Shown here piece by piece: positions 7,246 to 17,040 of a DNA stretch of 64,000 bases; the first letter of the stretch is position 1; each line of letters opens with the position of its first letter. Origin of the DNA: Phycisphaerae bacterium (GTDB taxonomy: Bacteria; Planctomycetota; Phycisphaerae; UBA1845; PWPN01). Both the position numbers and the translations under genes were made by a program. The stretch spans positions 1 through 64,000 of the forward strand of contig JAGNEZ010000036.1 in assembly GCA_018003015.1 (NCBI GenBank). Direction: 5' to 3'. The notes under the pieces are model-generated. The model was not told the DNA's origin. It did no database searches and saw only the letters and a list, made by a program, of their open reading frames with translations.

Positions 7246-9167
7246 TCGGTCAACTTGAAGGTCCGCGTCACGGCCCGCTTGAGCCCCCGATGCTCGACCT
7301 CAACCGTAAGGGTCGGCCGGCCGTCGGGCATGAAGAACGGCATCGCGAAGTAGCCGCTCGGGCGGACGGTCGGGACCGACCGGCCATCAACGGTGACTCT
7401 GGCACCCGGCGGAACCAACCCCCGGATGCCAATGTGGCGCGGGCCTGCCGGCACCACCGCGCCTTCCGGCGGAGAGGTCTGCACGACTAGCAGGGGCCCG
7501 GTTCGAAGGGCTTCAATCTCCTCGGCCAACGCCTTCCGGGCCTCGAGCAGGACGTCCGGATTGCGGGTGTAGTCGTGGAACGACCATATGACCCGCCGGC
7601 ACAGCTCCAGCGGACGCTGGCGGGGATCGAGCCAAAAGGCCTCCTTCTCGCCGACCTGCTGCTTGATCTGTCGCAGGCGATTCTCGAGGACCCAGAGATA
7701 CTCATAGTCCTGCAGCCCGTCGCGCTGGGTGCTGAACCGCAGCGAGCCGACCAGCCCGGTCCGGCCGGGGTAGGCGATTGCCCGTTCGCCTGGCGAATAG
7801 GGCGAGCCAATCGCTTTCTCACTGTACGGATCCCCCTCCGCGAAGTGATTCAGTGCCCAATGCAGGAAACCGCGGAGGTCGTACAGGTAGTTGAGCCAGT
7901 GCAGCACGCGGACGTGGAGCAGTGGCTGATCGACCCATCGGTTCGGGTATCGCCCCACAGGATGGCAGCAGATGTAGAACCACAGCTCGGCCCCCTGGTG
8001 GCGGGCCTCGTCGAACCTCGAATACCACAAGTTCAGGTGGCTGTATTTGGGGATCCAGATGTCGAGCTTGCCCGGGTATTCCGTTTCCACCGCCTCGGCA
8101 CAGCGGACGCCGGGCGCAGTCTGGTGAACGCGGTCGACCAGCGCGGCATACGTCTCCTCGTGATGCACGAACGGCTCGTCGCTGATACTGACCACGAAAC
8201 GCCTTGACCAGCCCCGGCGCTGAATGAGTTGCTCCAGGGCCGCCAGACGCCGAAAGTTGGGCTCGATCGCAGCAACGCGGCTGGCTGGATCGAGGATCTC
8301 GGCGGTGAGGCGCCCGACCGAATGCAGATGAATCTGCCGGATGCCGGCCTTGAAGACCGTGTCGGCGTATCGTTCGAGCTTGCCTGTGTCCTGGGTCCAG
8401 CCCTTCTGGTCGTCGCCGGTCTCGTCGATCAGCCCGATCGAGGTGTTGATGTCCGTCTGGCGATGCTCGACCAGGAACGCGCAGAAATCCGCAAGCAGCT
8501 TCCAGTACTCGTCGCTGTACAGCTTCACCCGGTCGTCGAAACCCGGACCGGGGAACCGCCACCAGTTGATCATGGACAGGTGGCGTTCACGTGGAAGCTC
8601 GAAATCCCATACGTGGAGCCTGACCCGCAGCACGGCCGGGGCGACGCCACCCTTGACCTGGAGCTCACCTGTGTACGCGCCGGCCTGGGCATCGAACGGG
8701 ACGTGGAACTCCAGCCAGATTGGCTGGGCCTGGTTGGCCTTCACCGCGATCGCAGCATCCTCCCAATACGGATCGGGCAGGCTGACTGGGGCGGCGGCCA
8801 CCAGTTCATCGCTGGGTACGCCCTGGCTGTTGCGGGTCAGGTCGATGTAACGAACCCACTGCAGTTTGACCCCCGAGGCTGGGATCCTGGCATCCGAAAA
8901 AACGCCGACCAGGTCGCTGATACTCGAGGTTGCCGCGGGCAGATCGGTCGGTACCCGAAACACGGCCTGGGCACTGACGATCTCGCCGCGAGCCCCCCAT
9001 ACCTCCAGGGCCGCGGGAGCCGAGCCGGCCTCGGCCGTTCGCAGGACCTTGGCCAGGCAGCTCTCCGGCCAGAGAAGCCGCGGCTCCGCGGCCATACCCG
9101 AAGACAGAACAGCCAGTTGGATGGCAACCGCAGCGGTTCTGATGCAAGCCTTCCGTGTCGTGTTCAT
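7242..9167 (-). CDS. Secreted DUF4091 / GH123-like glycosidase
   Basis: The product is a 641-residue exported protein with a DUF4091 domain, which belongs to the GH123-like TIM-barrel group (GH123 includes beta-N-acetylgalactosaminidases). The ATG at 9167 begins a signal peptide (MNTTRKACIRTAAVAIQLAV, cleavage near GMAAEP). An N-terminal beta domain precedes the barrel, where VSISDEPF and the carboxylate-rich region around residues 330-360 are seen. DGLQDYEYLWVLE near residue 525 is typical of the C-terminal part of DUF4091 proteins. A small beta domain ends the chain. It probably removes sugars from glycans outside the cytoplasm; the substrate is not readable. Confidence 0.8.
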   Translation of the reverse strand: MNTTRKACIRTAAVAIQLAVLSSGMAAEPRLLWPESCLAKVLRTAEAGSAPAALEVWGARGEIVSAQAVFRVPTDLPAATSSISDLVGVFSDARIPASGVKLQWVRYIDLTRNSQGVPSDELVAAAPVSLPDPYWEDAAIAVKANQAQPIWLEFHVPFDAQAGAYTGELQVKGGVAPAVLRVRLHVWDFELPRERHLSMINWWRFPGPGFDDRVKLYSDEYWKLLADFCAFLVEHRQTDINTSIGLIDETGDDQKGWTQDTGKLERYADTVFKAGIRQIHLHSVGRLTAEILDPASRVAAIEPNFRRLAALEQLIQRRGWSRRFVVSISDEPFVHHEETYAALVDRVHQTAPGVRCAEAVETEYPGKLDIWIPKYSHLNLWYSRFDEARHQGAELWFYICCHPVGRYPNRWVDQPLLHVRVLHWLNYLYDLRGFLHWALNHFAEGDPYSEKAIGSPYSPGERAIAYPGRTGLVGSLRFSTQRDGLQDYEYLWVLENRLRQIKQQVGEKEAFWLDPRQRPLELCRRVIWSFHDYTRNPDVLLEARKALAEEIEALRTGPLLVVQTSPPEGAVVPAGPRHIGIRGLVPPGARVTVDGRSVPTVRPSGYFAMPFFMPDGRPTLTVEVEHRGLKRAVTRTFKLTD

Positions 9168-9251
9168 GGGATTCCTCGGTCGAAAAGACCTAAAAACCTC
9201 CGCAGCCGGGCGTGGCCCTTTCCGAGCCCTCTGCCGTCGGTCCATGCCCGC

Positions 9252-9495
9252 TCAGGGCACCATTAGGCAGTCAAGCACCTGCCGCTTGAGCCGAATCCTG
9301 CTGGCGGCGCCGAGTTCCATCGCCGGGCAGCCGTTGAAATCCAGTCCCGTGACCTTGAGCCGGCCCGCGTCGGCACGCTGCAACTGAACGAGACCGGCCA
9401 GGTCCTTCACCTGCTCGACGGCCTTTTCCTGCTCGTCTGGCCCAGCACGTAGATACTGCTCTGGCGACGGACGATGTGGTGGGTCGGATGAAGGG
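9252..9495 (-). pseudogene. Possible coding remnant, unrecognised
   Basis: After the stop of the small RHH-like gene, another minus-strand frame stays open to a TGA at 9252. It shows the strong third-position G/C bias of real genes in this window and encodes a helical segment then GLDFNGCPAMELGAASRIRL. I find no start codon with a ribosome binding site in this interval, so it may be a fragment or a frameshifted tail of a neighbour. I do not recognise the family. Confidence 0.3.
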
Positions 9496-9690
9496 CTACC
9501 TTGCCTTGCGGTGTATGAACTTGTCCAGGTTGGCGAACATCTGGGCCCGCCGCCTGGGGTCGCTTTCCAGGAAGGTGAACATGGCCGCAGCCACGACCTT
9601 CTCTCGGATATAACCATGCTTGGCAGCTTCCTTGTCAAAGGCGGCGATCAGTTTCGCGGGCAGGTAGTACGCCCGTTTGGGCTTGTCCAT
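9496..9690 (-). CDS. Small RHH-like conserved protein
   Basis: This is a 64-residue basic protein starting MDKPKRAYYLPAKLIAAFD. A short strand is followed by two helices (LIAAFDKEAAKHG and REKVVAAAMFTFLE), the layout of ribbon-helix-helix DNA-binding or antitoxin-like proteins. The ATG at 9690 is chosen because the family-like sequence begins there and GGAG lies about 8 nt upstream. No partner toxin is recognisable next to it. Its role is unknown; DNA binding is inferred only from predicted fold. Confidence 0.6.
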   Translation of the reverse strand: MDKPKRAYYLPAKLIAAFDKEAAKHGYIREKVVAAAMFTFLESDPRRRAQMFANLDKFIHRKAR

Positions 9691-9927
9691 CGCGTTTCTC
9701 CTGTCACAGCATCGAGCATTCCTCGGTACATTAGACAGGCGACAACCGGTGGTCAAGGGCAAAAACCAGACCGGACTGTCAATCTACCTCCATGACATCG
9801 TTCCAGCGCCGAACAGGCGGGTCTGAGATCGAGGCTCGCCCAGGAATGCCCTGAGAGGCTCAGGTCCGAATCACCTCCTGGACTGTGAGGGGCATCTCCC
9901 TCCAACGAAAGGTGCACCACGGCGCGG

Positions 9928-11406
9928 TCAACCGGCCTCCTGGCGCATTCGGGCGAATGTCTCAGTCACCGTCGGCCCAGGGGGCTTGTCCAGCAGGCTG
10001 ACGGTGACGATTGCCAGACTGGCCAGGGTAAACCCCGGAATCATCTCGTAAAGGTCCCACAAGCCGTAATGACGCCAGAGAATCACCGTGGCGGCGCCGA
10101 TCAGCATCCCGGCTAGCGCTCCGCGGCGGGTCATGCGCGGCCAGATCACGGAGAACAACACCAAGGGTCCGAAGGCGGATCCGAACCCGGCCCATGCGTA
10201 GGCGACCAGGCTCAGTACCCCGCTATCCGGGTTGGAGGCAATCGCAATGGCAATGGCGGAGACCAGCAGTACCATCGCCCGCCCGATCCAGACCAGTTCC
10301 TTCTGCGAAGCACCCGGATGACAGAAGACCTTGTAGAAGTCCTCCGTCAACGCAGAGGAGCAAACCAGCAACTGACAGGAGAGCGTGCTCATCACCGCCG
10401 CCAGGATGGCCGACAAGAGAATGCCGGCCACCCACGGGTTGAACAGAACCTGAGACAGCGTGATGAACACGGTCTCGCGGTTCGCCCGCACCGGCGCCGC
10501 ATCCTCCGGATGGGCCGCGAAATAGGCGATGCCAAAAAAACCGACCGCCATGGCGCCCAGCAGGCACAGGACCATCCAGATCATCCCGATCCGCCGGGCG
10601 CTGGGGATGACCTTGACCGAGGAGGCGGACATGAAACGAGCCAGAATGTGAGGCTGGCCCATGTACCCCAGCCCCCAGGCCAACAGCGAGATGATCCCCA
10701 CCCACGAGGCGCCGCGAAACCAATCGAGACGAGTGGTATCCAGCGATCGAATCACATCCCACGCTGCTGCTGGACCACCCACCTTGGCGAACACGACGAG
10801 TGGAGCCAGCAACAAAGCGAGGATCATCAGCGTGGCCTGGACGGTGTCGGTCCAGCTCACCGCCAGGAAACCACCCACAAACACGTACACGATGGTGGTG
10901 GCCGCACTGGCCCAGAGGGCCGTCGGATAATCCATCTGGAAAGTCCTTTCGAACAGGCGAGCTCCCGCCACCATCCCGGACGCACAGTAGATGGTGAAGA
11001 ACACCAGAATGACCAGGGCCGAAAATACACGCAGCAGGACTCTCTCATCCTCGAAACGATGTGTGAAATAGCCGGGCAGCGTCAGGGCGTTTCGGGTTAA
11101 CTCGGTGTACACCCGCAGCCGGCCGGCCACCAGCCGCCAGTTGAACCAGGCCCCCAACGTGAGACCCAGGGCGATCCAGCTCTCCGATAGCCCGAACGCG
11201 TACAATGCCCCAGGAAGGCCCATCAGCAGCCAGCCGCTCATGTCCGAGGCCCCGGCACTCATCGCCGTGACGAAGCTGTTCAAACGCCGGCCGCCGAGAA
11301 TGTAGTCCGAGAGGTTGCTCGTGCTCCGCCATGCGACAAATCCGATGACGACCATAACCGCGATGTAGATCAGGAAAGCGATCGTGGTCGGATGGCTCAG
11401 GTTCAT
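9928..11406 (-). CDS. putP: Sodium/proline symporter (PutP-type)
   Basis: This is a 492-residue member of the solute:sodium symporter family (SSS/SLC5), with about 13 hydrophobic segments. Sequence blocks typical of PutP are ILGGRRLNSFVTAMSAGASD (about 37-56), GWLLMGLPGALYAFG, and MGQPHILARFMSA (about 250). It uses the sodium gradient to import proline. Proline is the best guess, but related members carry sugars or other small solutes, and the glycosidase-rich setting leaves that open. It is divergent from the GH172 gene, with about 190 bp between the two starts. Confidence 0.85.
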   Translation of the reverse strand: MNLSHPTTIAFLIYIAVMVVIGFVAWRSTSNLSDYILGGRRLNSFVTAMSAGASDMSGWLLMGLPGALYAFGLSESWIALGLTLGAWFNWRLVAGRLRVYTELTRNALTLPGYFTHRFEDERVLLRVFSALVILVFFTIYCASGMVAGARLFERTFQMDYPTALWASAATTIVYVFVGGFLAVSWTDTVQATLMILALLLAPLVVFAKVGGPAAAWDVIRSLDTTRLDWFRGASWVGIISLLAWGLGYMGQPHILARFMSASSVKVIPSARRIGMIWMVLCLLGAMAVGFFGIAYFAAHPEDAAPVRANRETVFITLSQVLFNPWVAGILLSAILAAVMSTLSCQLLVCSSALTEDFYKVFCHPGASQKELVWIGRAMVLLVSAIAIAIASNPDSGVLSLVAYAWAGFGSAFGPLVLFSVIWPRMTRRGALAGMLIGAATVILWRHYGLWDLYEMIPGFTLASLAIVTVSLLDKPPGPTVTETFARMRQEAG

Positions 11407-11599
11407 CAGACAGGATCCCCGGTGACCTCGCCGGATCAGCCAGGCACCTTACCTGTGAACCTGTACCGCCGCAATGTGTCTCGCCGGCTCAGGAGTCCGA
11501 AAGGGCTTCGTGATTGCCTTCCAAGTCCAGTACCCTGGTCGTATCATGCACAGCCTGGTTCGAGGGAACACTGTCCACCGCTCAACTGGGAGGTCACTG

Positions 11600-13588
11600 A
11601 TGAAGCCGCTGCTATCAGGTCCGTGGGCCCTATTCACGGTCGCCGCCGCCGGGGGTGTCTTCGCCGAAGAGGCGCCGCGGACTATCGGGATGGAGGAACT
11701 GCATCGGCTCGACCTGCTGCCGGCCTTCAAGACGTCGGTCAAGGTCGCCTCCATCTCCACCTATGACCACACCGGTGGCAACGACGACGGCTTCTCCGGC
11801 AAGTACTCGTTCGTCCGCAAGGAAGGCGACGATCTGGTTCTGGCCGACCTGAAGGGCCCCGGCTGCCTCTATCGCTTCCATACTCCCACGCCGACAGACG
11901 ACTTGATCGAATTCTACTTCGACGGTGAGGTCGAGCCGCGGATCAGGCTCCCCCTGAGGCAGATGTTCACCGGCCAACATGAGCCCTTCGTGGAACCGAT
12001 CTGCGGCCACGGGGCCGGCGGGTTCTACAGCTACGTCCCCTTGACGTACAAGAGGTCGCTCAAGATCCTGCTCAGAGCCAAGTCGTTCCAGTTCTATCAG
12101 CTCAACTATGCCACCTATCCCGAGAACGCCTTCGTCGAGACGTTGATGCCGGTGCACTCGGCCGCCTACCTAGATCACCGGGCGAAAGCTGCGGCTCTCT
12201 TCTCACAACGCGGCCAGGATCTCTTCGAGTTCAACCTGCCGCCCGGAACGACCGTGAAGCGTCAACGCGTCGAGGCCTCGCTCCAGCCGGGCCAGACGTC
12301 CACGGTATTCAGGACCGAACACCCAGGCCGGATCGCCGCTCTTCGTCTGGGACCGGCCGACGCCCTGGCCGGCAAGGACCGTGACATCCTCCTGCGAATC
12401 ACCTGGGACGGCGACGATCAGCCTGCGGTGCTTTGCCCGGCGGGCGATTTCTTCGGTTACGCCTGGGGAAAACCGGCCACCGGTTCCTGCCTGCTGGGCA
12501 CCGCGAACCAGGCCAACTACTGTTTTCTTCCCATGCCGTTCGATCGCTCCGCGGCCATCGAGCTGATCTCCGCCCGCCGGGAAGGCTCACCGGTCAGCGT
12601 GACCGGCGAAGTGGTCACCGCCGAGCTACCCCGCCGGCCGGACGAGGGCAAGTTCTACGCCATCTGGCACCGGGAAAACCCCACCACCAAGGGCAAGCCC
12701 TTTACCTTCGTTGACACCCAGGGGCGCGGGCACATCGTGGGCCTCATCCTCCAGGCTCAGGGCCATTCGACCGGCACGACCGGGTTCTTTGAGGGCGACG
12801 ACCAGACCACCATCGATGGCGAATTGGCCGTGATCGGGATCGGATCGGAGGACAACTTCAACGGCGGATGGTACGACGTGGTTGACCGGTGGGACGGCGC
12901 CCTGTCCCTCCCGTTGAGCGGATGCCTGGGCTATCAGAAGCACCTCGGCCGCACCGGCGGCTACCGCTTCATGATCGGCGACGCCTACAGCTTCAGGAAG
13001 AGCGTGCGCCAGACCATCGAGCACGCCCCTGAAGGCAACACTATGATCACCGACTACTGCGGCATGACCTACCTCTACTGCGAGCCGCGCCCCACGGTGG
13101 CGTTCCCCATGCCCGACGCGGCCGCACGCCGGGTGGTCGATTTCAGCAAGATCACCTTCGCCGCGGGGTGGAATCTGCCGATCCGCGGCTTCTGCTATCA
13201 GGGTGGCACGCTGACCAAGCAGGGGGCCAAGATTGACGGCCGCGATGTCCGCTTCTTGTCCCTGCGGGCCGAAGGACACGACTTCTTCGGGCCGCCGTTC
13301 ATTTCCATCACCTGTGACCTGCCAGAGACGGCCAGGTACACGGTGCACATCGAGCCGGTCAAGGGGCCCCAGCAGGGTCACGTGCAGCTCTTTCAGACTG
13401 AAGCGCCTGTCGGCGAACCGGCGGACCTCTTTGCCGAGAAGCCGACCCGGAGCGGACCGATCAGAATGGGCGTGATCTCCGCCGCCGAAGGCCCCAACCA
13501 TCTCATGTTCAAGATCGTGGGAAAGAACAACGCCTCGAAGGCTCTCGGATTCGATCTCGTGAACATCATCTGCGAACGCGAGGAGTAG
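11600..13588 (+). CDS. Secreted GH172 / DUF2961 protein (1)
   Basis: This exported protein of 662 residues belongs to DUF2961, now glycoside hydrolase family 172, whose characterised members act on arabinofuranosides or fructofuranose dianhydrides. The ATG at 11600 has GGGAGG six bases upstream and begins a signal peptide (MKPLLSGPWALFTVAAAGG, then FAEEA). Family blocks are YDHTGGNDDGFSGKYSF, GPGCLYRFHTPTPTDD and, later, GIGSEDNFNGGW and RFMIGDAYSFRKS, which include acidic residues conserved in the family. A C-terminal beta domain follows. No dockerin is present, in contrast to the second GH172 gene at 24149. The precise sugar is not readable. Confidence 0.85.
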   Translation: MKPLLSGPWALFTVAAAGGVFAEEAPRTIGMEELHRLDLLPAFKTSVKVASISTYDHTGGNDDGFSGKYSFVRKEGDDLVLADLKGPGCLYRFHTPTPTDDLIEFYFDGEVEPRIRLPLRQMFTGQHEPFVEPICGHGAGGFYSYVPLTYKRSLKILLRAKSFQFYQLNYATYPENAFVETLMPVHSAAYLDHRAKAAALFSQRGQDLFEFNLPPGTTVKRQRVEASLQPGQTSTVFRTEHPGRIAALRLGPADALAGKDRDILLRITWDGDDQPAVLCPAGDFFGYAWGKPATGSCLLGTANQANYCFLPMPFDRSAAIELISARREGSPVSVTGEVVTAELPRRPDEGKFYAIWHRENPTTKGKPFTFVDTQGRGHIVGLILQAQGHSTGTTGFFEGDDQTTIDGELAVIGIGSEDNFNGGWYDVVDRWDGALSLPLSGCLGYQKHLGRTGGYRFMIGDAYSFRKSVRQTIEHAPEGNTMITDYCGMTYLYCEPRPTVAFPMPDAAARRVVDFSKITFAAGWNLPIRGFCYQGGTLTKQGAKIDGRDVRFLSLRAEGHDFFGPPFISITCDLPETARYTVHIEPVKGPQQGHVQLFQTEAPVGEPADLFAEKPTRSGPIRMGVISAAEGPNHLMFKIVGKNNASKALGFDLVNIICEREE

Positions 13589-13682
13589 GAGCCTACCGGA
13601 GCCGGGGGTAGTGATGCGATTGACTTGCAGGTGATCACATTCAGCAGCTCCCTGGTCAAGACAACCTCTTCCCGAGGTCAGA

Positions 13683-16600
13683 TCAGAAGCCGGGGTACAC
13701 ACCGAACCAGCGGCGGCTGTTGGACTCGCTGCCGATCACCTTCAGCCGTAGGGGTTCCCCTGGGGCGGCAAGGGACGACGGCAGCGTCAGCGTGAACAGC
13801 CCGGATTCAGGGAGCGATGGGTCTCGGGTGTATCTCAGCTCGACCTTCTCGTCCGGGCTGGACCAAACAGCGTCCTGCTCGCTGATCGTGGGGATTGCGA
13901 TGACCTTCACGTCATTGACGTACAGCGCGAACGAACCTTCCGGCTGGGCGAAGTAACCCATGCCTCCGTTCCACGAAACGGTGAATGTCGGCCGTTCGCC
14001 CACGTTGGCGGGTGCGGGGTAGGTCTCCCAGGCAAGCACGTTTTTGCCCTTCATCGCTCGGGCGACATCCAATCGCCAAAAGCCGGGCGGCAGGTTGTCC
14101 TCGGCCGAATCGCCCGCGGTCACCGTCTTCCGCCAGCCGGTCTGCGCGTGAACCGCAAGCTCGACCTCGCCACGCGGTTTGAAGGCGTCCGACCGTGCGT
14201 AGGCAATCAGACCGTCCAGGATGCAGGTTCCCTCGGGATGACCCGCAAGCAGATCCAGTCCAAAGGTCAGCAGGACCCGTCCCGCCCCGACGCGACCTTC
14301 CGCCCCGTACAAGAAGTAGCTACTTCCACCCTCCCCGACGGCGAACATCTCGTCGGGCCGCAGTCCGGACAGCGCCGGCAACCGCAGACCTTGTTTCAGG
14401 ATCCTGAACGCCAGCGGCGAGAGATGGCCCGCATGTGGAAAATCGCCCAGAGCCGGGTGCCGGGCGAAGGCGGTGCCCACCTGCGACCCCATCCACCACC
14501 ACCCGAGGCTGACGTTCGGGGAGCCTTCTGTCCGGTTGATGAGGATGACGCTCTTGCCGGCCGCCAGGGCCGGAGCGACATCGGGTGAACCGAAACGGGA
14601 GATGAGCAGGCTCGCCTTCTCCGCATCGGGCGTGCCAGCCTCCGCCAGGTCGCGATACAACGGCCTCAGCGCTTCCCTTAACGGCGCGGAGACGGCGATG
14701 CCCTGGCCGCTCGCCGTCGTGCGTGTGGGAAAAACCCAGAAGTCCCAGACGTTCTTTATAGGGGTATTCTCGATGGATACTTCGAGCGTGGCATGCGAAG
14801 GCCGCTTGAGGCCCGGGATCTCGATCTCGACCTGGGCCAGCTCGCGCACAGCACCCGGTTCGACCACCCCACCTTCACACACCGCTCCGGCCAGAAGCGT
14901 CTCGCGGGCACGCAGCGTCCAGATGACTCGGGTCCGCTCCAGCCTCCGCGGACCATAATGCGAGATCCATAGACGCAACCCAAGACGCTCCCCGGCTACC
15001 GCGACGGGCGGCTCGCGCTCCGTCTTGAGCAGCAGGACGGTCTCACCGTTGAACAGGCGGAATGTCTCCGGAGTCGAGCCGTTGGATTTCGCCTCCCAGA
15101 ATGCGTTGAGCAGTCCCTGGGCACTGTACGTCCTGCCCTGGCTCACCATGACGTCCACAATCGTCCAGAAGCAATATCCGTCGCAGGCGGGATCCATGCG
15201 CGCGGCCTCGATACCCTGCTTCTGGTAATAGCCCTGCAATGCGTGGGCGGCATCCTGGCAGGCGTCGCCCCAGCGGCGATCAAGTCCCGCCTCGGCCAGC
15301 CATTGGTCGCGCATTTCAAGCGTCACCGGCGGCTGCAGGACACCGGTGAACTTCGGGGCCAGACGCGGATCGAGCTTGACGCTCAAATTCAGATACTCGT
15401 GGGCGACAAAAGGCGCCTCGCAAGGGAAACCTCCCGGCGGCCAGACGTTGATCGGACCGCTCCGGTAGTCCGAGTTCTCCGCGGTGTTCAGCGTGCCGTC
15501 CTGGTGCAGCACCAGACGGTCGGGATCCAGGCGTTTGGCCAACTTGTACAACTCGTGATCCAGCGGCCGTCCGAGCAGCCCCTCGTTACCCATGCAGTAG
15601 GTGGCCAGCGAGACGTGGCGGCGGTAGTGGGTGATGAGCTCCTCCAGATCGCGCAGCGGATCAAACGCGAACGCTTCGGTCGGATAGTCGCCGTAATAGG
15701 GCAACTCCGGCTGGATCATAATACCAGCCTCGTCCGCAGCCTCGAAGAACTCGGGCAGCTCGCAATGGGTGTGCAGGCGGACATAAACGAAACCCGACGC
15801 CCGCGCGGTTCTGAGATGCTTCAGGTGCTCCTCGCGCGAGGCGGGCGACATCAGCGTCAGCGGGTAGACGGCATCGTCGCCGTAGCCGCGGAAGAAGAAG
15901 GGAGCGTGGTTGAGGAAGAAGCGGTCCCCGCGGACTTCAAGCTTGCGCACCCCGAACCGCTCGGTCCAGCCGTGCACCGGCCGCGTGCCATCGCAGAGCG
16001 TCAGCTCGGCGTGGTAGAGCGACGGCGTCTCGGGCGTCCACGGCTGAAAGAGCGTCAGCGGGACGCGGCACACTGCTTCGGCCCGTTTGTCCTTGTGGCC
16101 CAAGGCGATCTCCTCGGCACCCTCGCCCGCAAGCTGTCCGTCAGCGGTCTTCACCCTGATCCGCAGCATCGGATCGCTGAGCATGGCGCGCGGCTCGCTC
16201 CACGCGAGCGTCGCGTGGACCTCGGCCGTACGCCCGTCGAAATCGCCCCGCACCCATGCATAGTCGATGCGCGTGTCGGGTGTCGCCTCCAGCTCGACAT
16301 CGCGGTAGAGACCACCGAAGCGATGAACCGCGCTGAACAGGCCCTTTCGGCTGGGCAGAACGTTGCTGACCTCCGCGACGACGGTTGCCGGCTTGCCAGC
16401 CTGGACCAAGTCGGTCACGTCATACTTGTAGGTGCCGCAGTAGTGGTCAACCCAGGCCACCGGTGTGGTGTTGACCCAGAACCAGCCCTGCGAGCGCACG
16501 CCACCAATCTTCAGCCACACGCGCTGCCCCCGCCATGACTCCGGAATGGCGACCGTCTTGCGGTACCAGGCGTCACCCTTGTACACGTGGCGCAGCGGCT

Positions 16601-17030
16601 TGGCGCAGTGGTCCCACTTGCAGTCCCACGAGTCGCCCATGCCCGGCTCGCCGACTCCTTGGGCCTCCCAGCATCCCGGCACCTGAACCGTACGCGCGCT
16701 CGGCCAGGGCTTGGCGAAAAACGCATTCCAGGTCGGGTGACGCAGCGGACTGACCTCCCGGGTGACGAACTCCCACTCGCCGCGCAACGAAACCGCGGTC
16801 TGCAGCGGCGATCGCACAACCGGATTCACTACCGCCGGCAATGCCTGCCGCCCGGCCCACGAATCCGCCCCCCCCAACCAGCCGCCACCCTCCTCGGCCC
16901 GGCTCGGACTCGCCAAGAGCAAACCGGCCAGAACAGAAGCCGCCGCGGCAGTCCGAATGACTCCAGCATGCCTCGTCAATCGGTTGGGGCAACCGGTGCG
17001 GACCGGTCGCGTTGACATCGCCTGCTTCAT
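13683..17030 (-). CDS. Secreted glycoside hydrolase family 2 protein
   Basis: This 1115-residue exported protein has GH2 (beta-galactosidase/mannosidase/glucuronidase clan) architecture. A signal peptide lies at residues 25-45. A jelly-roll sugar-binding domain follows (VQVPGCWEAQGVGEP, DAWYRKTVAIP) and then an immunoglobulin-like domain. The TIM barrel (about 360-640) contains LNHAPFFFRGYGDD and LATYCMGNEG, where Glu near 480 fits the acid/base. An extra C-terminal part of about 400 residues is unassigned. The nucleophile is not evident to me. It starts 10 nt after the stop of the upstream 964-residue gene, whose stop overlaps its GAGG ribosome binding site, so the two form an operon. Confidence 0.82.
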   Translation of the reverse strand: MKQAMSTRPVRTGCPNRLTRHAGVIRTAAAASVLAGLLLASPSRAEEGGGWLGGADSWAGRQALPAVVNPVVRSPLQTAVSLRGEWEFVTREVSPLRHPTWNAFFAKPWPSARTVQVPGCWEAQGVGEPGMGDSWDCKWDHCAKPLRHVYKGDAWYRKTVAIPESWRGQRVWLKIGGVRSQGWFWVNTTPVAWVDHYCGTYKYDVTDLVQAGKPATVVAEVSNVLPSRKGLFSAVHRFGGLYRDVELEATPDTRIDYAWVRGDFDGRTAEVHATLAWSEPRAMLSDPMLRIRVKTADGQLAGEGAEEIALGHKDKRAEAVCRVPLTLFQPWTPETPSLYHAELTLCDGTRPVHGWTERFGVRKLEVRGDRFFLNHAPFFFRGYGDDAVYPLTLMSPASREEHLKHLRTARASGFVYVRLHTHCELPEFFEAADEAGIMIQPELPYYGDYPTEAFAFDPLRDLEELITHYRRHVSLATYCMGNEGLLGRPLDHELYKLAKRLDPDRLVLHQDGTLNTAENSDYRSGPINVWPPGGFPCEAPFVAHEYLNLSVKLDPRLAPKFTGVLQPPVTLEMRDQWLAEAGLDRRWGDACQDAAHALQGYYQKQGIEAARMDPACDGYCFWTIVDVMVSQGRTYSAQGLLNAFWEAKSNGSTPETFRLFNGETVLLLKTEREPPVAVAGERLGLRLWISHYGPRRLERTRVIWTLRARETLLAGAVCEGGVVEPGAVRELAQVEIEIPGLKRPSHATLEVSIENTPIKNVWDFWVFPTRTTASGQGIAVSAPLREALRPLYRDLAEAGTPDAEKASLLISRFGSPDVAPALAAGKSVILINRTEGSPNVSLGWWWMGSQVGTAFARHPALGDFPHAGHLSPLAFRILKQGLRLPALSGLRPDEMFAVGEGGSSYFLYGAEGRVGAGRVLLTFGLDLLAGHPEGTCILDGLIAYARSDAFKPRGEVELAVHAQTGWRKTVTAGDSAEDNLPPGFWRLDVARAMKGKNVLAWETYPAPANVGERPTFTVSWNGGMGYFAQPEGSFALYVNDVKVIAIPTISEQDAVWSSPDEKVELRYTRDPSLPESGLFTLTLPSSLAAPGEPLRLKVIGSESNSRRWFGVYPGF

Positions 17031-17040
17031 GGCAGCTGCC

